Assembly: GCA_041394885.1 (NCBI GenBank)
Contig: JAWKHI010000001.1
Coordinates: forward strand, 1 to 64,000
Origin: DSOI01 sp041394885
GTDB lineage: Bacteria; Acidobacteriota; Terriglobia; Bryobacterales; Bryobacteraceae
DNA length: 64,000 bases
Reading direction: 5' to 3'
In this document: positions 61,852 through 64,000 of the stretch, piece by piece
Layout of the letters: each line of letters starts with the position of its first letter
How positions within the stretch are numbered: the stretch's first letter is position 1
Position numbers and translations under genes: made by a program
The notes under the pieces: generated by a model
Told to the model about the DNA's origin: nothing
The model's database searches: none
Seen by the model: only the letters and a program-made list of their open reading frames with translations

Positions 61852-64000
61852 TCAGACGGCGGCGGCAGGCTTGGGAGGCTGGGTCCGCATGCGGGCGTAG
61901 CAGCCGTGCGACGCCTCGATGAACAATTGCGCTTCTTCGACGAGTTGGTGCGCGCGATCGTTCGAAACGGATTGGCCGCGGCGTTCATGGGCTTTGAGGA
62001 AATACTGGGCGAACTTTGGACCGGCGAAGGGATCGTGGAACAACTGGGTTTCGACAAGGTCCGAACGGAAGCGGTCGACGATCGAATCGGGGTCGGCGCC
62101 GAGCACGGGAAGTTGCTGCTCGAGCAAGGCGGTGGCGCCGTGCAACATGGCCTGGTAGGCGAGCAGGGCGGCACGGCCGGCATCGCCCGACTCGAGCGCC
62201 AGTTGCGCTTCGAAGGTTTCGCGCTCGCAGGCGGCGAGTTTGAAGTCAATGGGATTGACAACCTCACCGGCGCACTCGCCGACGCCGATATCGCCGATGG
62301 TGTACTCGCGGGCATCGGCCCAGTCGGTGTAGTAACTGGGGTCGGTATCGTGCGGGGGAACGACCATGAGGTCGTCGAGCATCGATTTGCAGGCGGCTTT
62401 GCCGATGCGCTTGATGTAGTCCTGAAAGCGCTCGCCGGGGGTTCGGTCGGCGAGGTAGCGTGAGGCAATGCGATCGACGGTGTCAGGGATGCGCTTGGAA
62501 GGAACGGCGCCGATGGCGAGCCCGTAGGCTCCGCCGTTTTTGTCCCATTGACCGCCGAGCACAACCTGAAAATGGGGCACGGTGTAGTTGTTCTTGTTGC
62601 GGCTGACGCCGTAGAATCCGAGATCGGCCACGTGGTGCTGGCCGCAGGAATTGAAACAGCCGCTGACCTTGATGCGGAGATTGCGGACCGCGTCGTCCAT
62701 CTCGAACTGGCGCTGCGCCAACCGCGACTTCAACTCGCCGGCCAACCCGCGCGAGGAAGAGATGCCGAGCTTGCAGGTATCGGTGCCGGGGCAGGCGACG
62801 ATATCGACGATGGTGCCCGCGCCGGGCGCGGCGAGATCGGCGGCTTTCAATTCGCGATAGAGGTCCGGCAGATCGGCTTCGCTCACCCAGCGAAGGACGA
62901 GGTTTTGCTCGACGGTGGTGCGGATGGTTTCGCGCACGTACTTGCGGGCGAGGTCAGCAACGGCGCGCAATTGGGGTGAGGTGATGTCACCGAGCGGAAG
63001 GCTGACGGTCACGGTGGCGTAGCCGGGTTGCCGCTGGCGGTAGACGTTAGTGGCGTACCAGTTCTTGAACCCCTCGGGAGTGGAACCGTTCATCGATTCG
63101 ATCTCGATGAGCGAACCGGGCCGGAGCGGGGATTCCTCCCGTGTGCCGACACCGGGGATGTAGGCCGACCATCGGTCATCGTGGGGCAGAATGGCGAGCT
63201 CTTCGGTGACCATGCGGCGGAATTCGTCGAGCCCGAGTTTGGAGACGAGAAACTTGATGCGGGCGGTGTTGCGATTCTTCTTTTCGCCGAGGCGCCCGAA
63301 TACGCGGCAGATGGCTTGCGCGAGAGGCAGCAGTCGATCTTCGGCGACGAATTCATCGAACAGACGCGCCTGTTGGGGGACGGTGCCGAGACCACCGCCG
63401 ACGTAGACCTCGAATCCGCGCCTGCCGTCGCGGACGACGGCGACACAACCGAGGTCATGCATGCGGACCAGGCCGCAAGCCTCGTCGCGGCATCCTGAGA
63501 AAGCGATCTTGAATTTGCGTCCGAAGTCCTGGCAATCGGGGTGGCCCAGGAGGAACCAGGTAAGTGCATCGGCGTAGGGGGTGACGTCGAAGGTCTCGGT
63601 GCGGCAAACGCCGGCGATGGGGCATCCGGTGACGTTGCGGACGCTGTTGCCGCAGGCCTCGCGGGTGGTGAAGCCGACGGCGGCGAGACGCCGCATGAGG
63701 GAGGGTGTCTTCGATGTGGACGAAGTGAAGCTGAAAATCTTGCCGGGTGGTGATGTGTGCGATGCCGTCGGAGTACTCCTCGGCGAGATCGGCCATGGTC
63801 TCCAGCTGTTCCGCGTTCATGCCGCCGTAGGGAATCTTGATGCGCTGCATGCCGGGGGCATCCCAAAGCGTATTGGGCCCCTTGGTACCGTCGAGCGGGA
63901 ATGCGAGTTTCCGGGCCGTGATACCATCGTGGCGCTGTCCGTTGTCGTAGCGCTGGCCGTATGCGCCGCGCCGCAAGCGGGTTTCGGCGAAGACCTTCTC
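61852..64000 (-). CDS. Ferredoxin-type nitrite/sulfite reductase with C-terminal helical extension; one frameshift; runs off right edge
   Basis: The reading frame enters at 64000 (about 95 residues: TKGPNTLWDAPGMQRIKIPYG, GIAHITTRQDFQLHFVHIED) and continues after a frame break near 63702 as MRRLAAVGFTTREACGNSVRNVTGC... to 61852. One missing C in the CCC run at about 63700 explains the break. The siroheme/4Fe-4S cysteines are in ACPGTDTCKLG and GCFNSCGQH; heme-binding arginines lie in TTREACGNSVRN. After about residue 480 of the main frame there is an extra 140-residue helical region (LAYQAMLHGATALLEQQ, HERRGQSVSNDRAHQLVEEA), HEPN-like. The enzyme reduces sulfite to sulfide or nitrite to ammonia. 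Confidence 0.85.

Noticed and set aside
1..64000. CRISPR arrays, prophage or transposon
   Set aside because: No short direct-repeat array with spacers, no transposase, integrase or phage structural motif was seen on either strand.

Overview
The window looks like chromosomal DNA of a GC-rich, Gram-negative soil-type acidobacterium, most likely of the Solibacter/Bryobacter group (class Terriglobia, order Bryobacterales). The reasons are a very large Oar/CarboxypepD_reg TonB-dependent receptor without SusD, two secreted proteins ending in the C-terminal domain known from Solibacter (TIGR03437 type), many Tat-like signal peptides on hydrolases, DUF1080, DUF362 and PIG-L proteins, and hexuronate-type (ACS family) MFS carriers. 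This assignment is an inference from gene content.

Layout. 0-8.3 kb: the 5' part of trpC runs off the left edge. Divergent from it is a run of exported proteins: a sulfatase, a GWD/PPDK-like dikinase with a signal peptide, two beta-lactamase-fold serine hydrolases and a PhoD-like phosphatase. 8.3-10.8 kb: a frame-damaged PIG-L deacetylase gene and a glycosidase-like gene whose 5' end is also damaged. 10.8-15.7 kb: a tightly overlapping MFS-queC-queE operon for 7-deazaguanine synthesis, with an unusual leader, then tRNA-Val(CAC) and an AraC regulator. 15.7-17.2 kb: an EF-hand protein run together with a decayed arylsulfotransferase. 17.2-29.1 kb: a carbohydrate locus holding an MFS carrier, a TonB receptor, an enolase-superfamily enzyme resembling 3,6-anhydro-L-galactonate cycloisomerase, a GH117 exo-glycosidase, an FCD-type GntR regulator, a GH29 fucosidase and a DUF5060/DUF4038 glycosidase. 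Four copies of one 12-bp motif lie upstream of four of these genes. Together they suggest a regulated system for oligosaccharides of the agar/porphyran type or an unknown analogue.

29.2-38.3 kb: a VOC protein, a TolC-like channel, truA, a second sugar-acid module (ACS carrier, GT-C membrane protein, IlvD/Edd dehydratase) and an exported nitrilase. 38.5-48.5 kb: a large tandem-module secreted protein with frame breaks, ssb, a YkgJ-like protein, an exported methyltransferase-fold protein and a secreted InlB-repeat protein. 48.5-54.1 kb: a LamG protein, an orphan Flp pilin, DUF362, a squalene-cyclase-like repeat protein, and a NlpC/P60 plus dipeptide-epimerase pair fitting murein-peptide recycling. 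54.1-58.5 kb: DUF1080, rpmE and a polysaccharide export set (BY-kinase, Wzz-like, Wza-like). 58.7-64 kb: EVE protein, SDR, a Clp-type AAA+ ATPase with a frameshift, and a ferredoxin-type nitrite/sulfite reductase with a helical C-terminal extension that runs off the right edge.

Frame breaks are common and cluster in a few stretches. Some fit single-base homopolymer errors, while the arylsulfotransferase also lacks whole blocks and is a true pseudogene. All identifications come from reading motifs by eye; no search was run.
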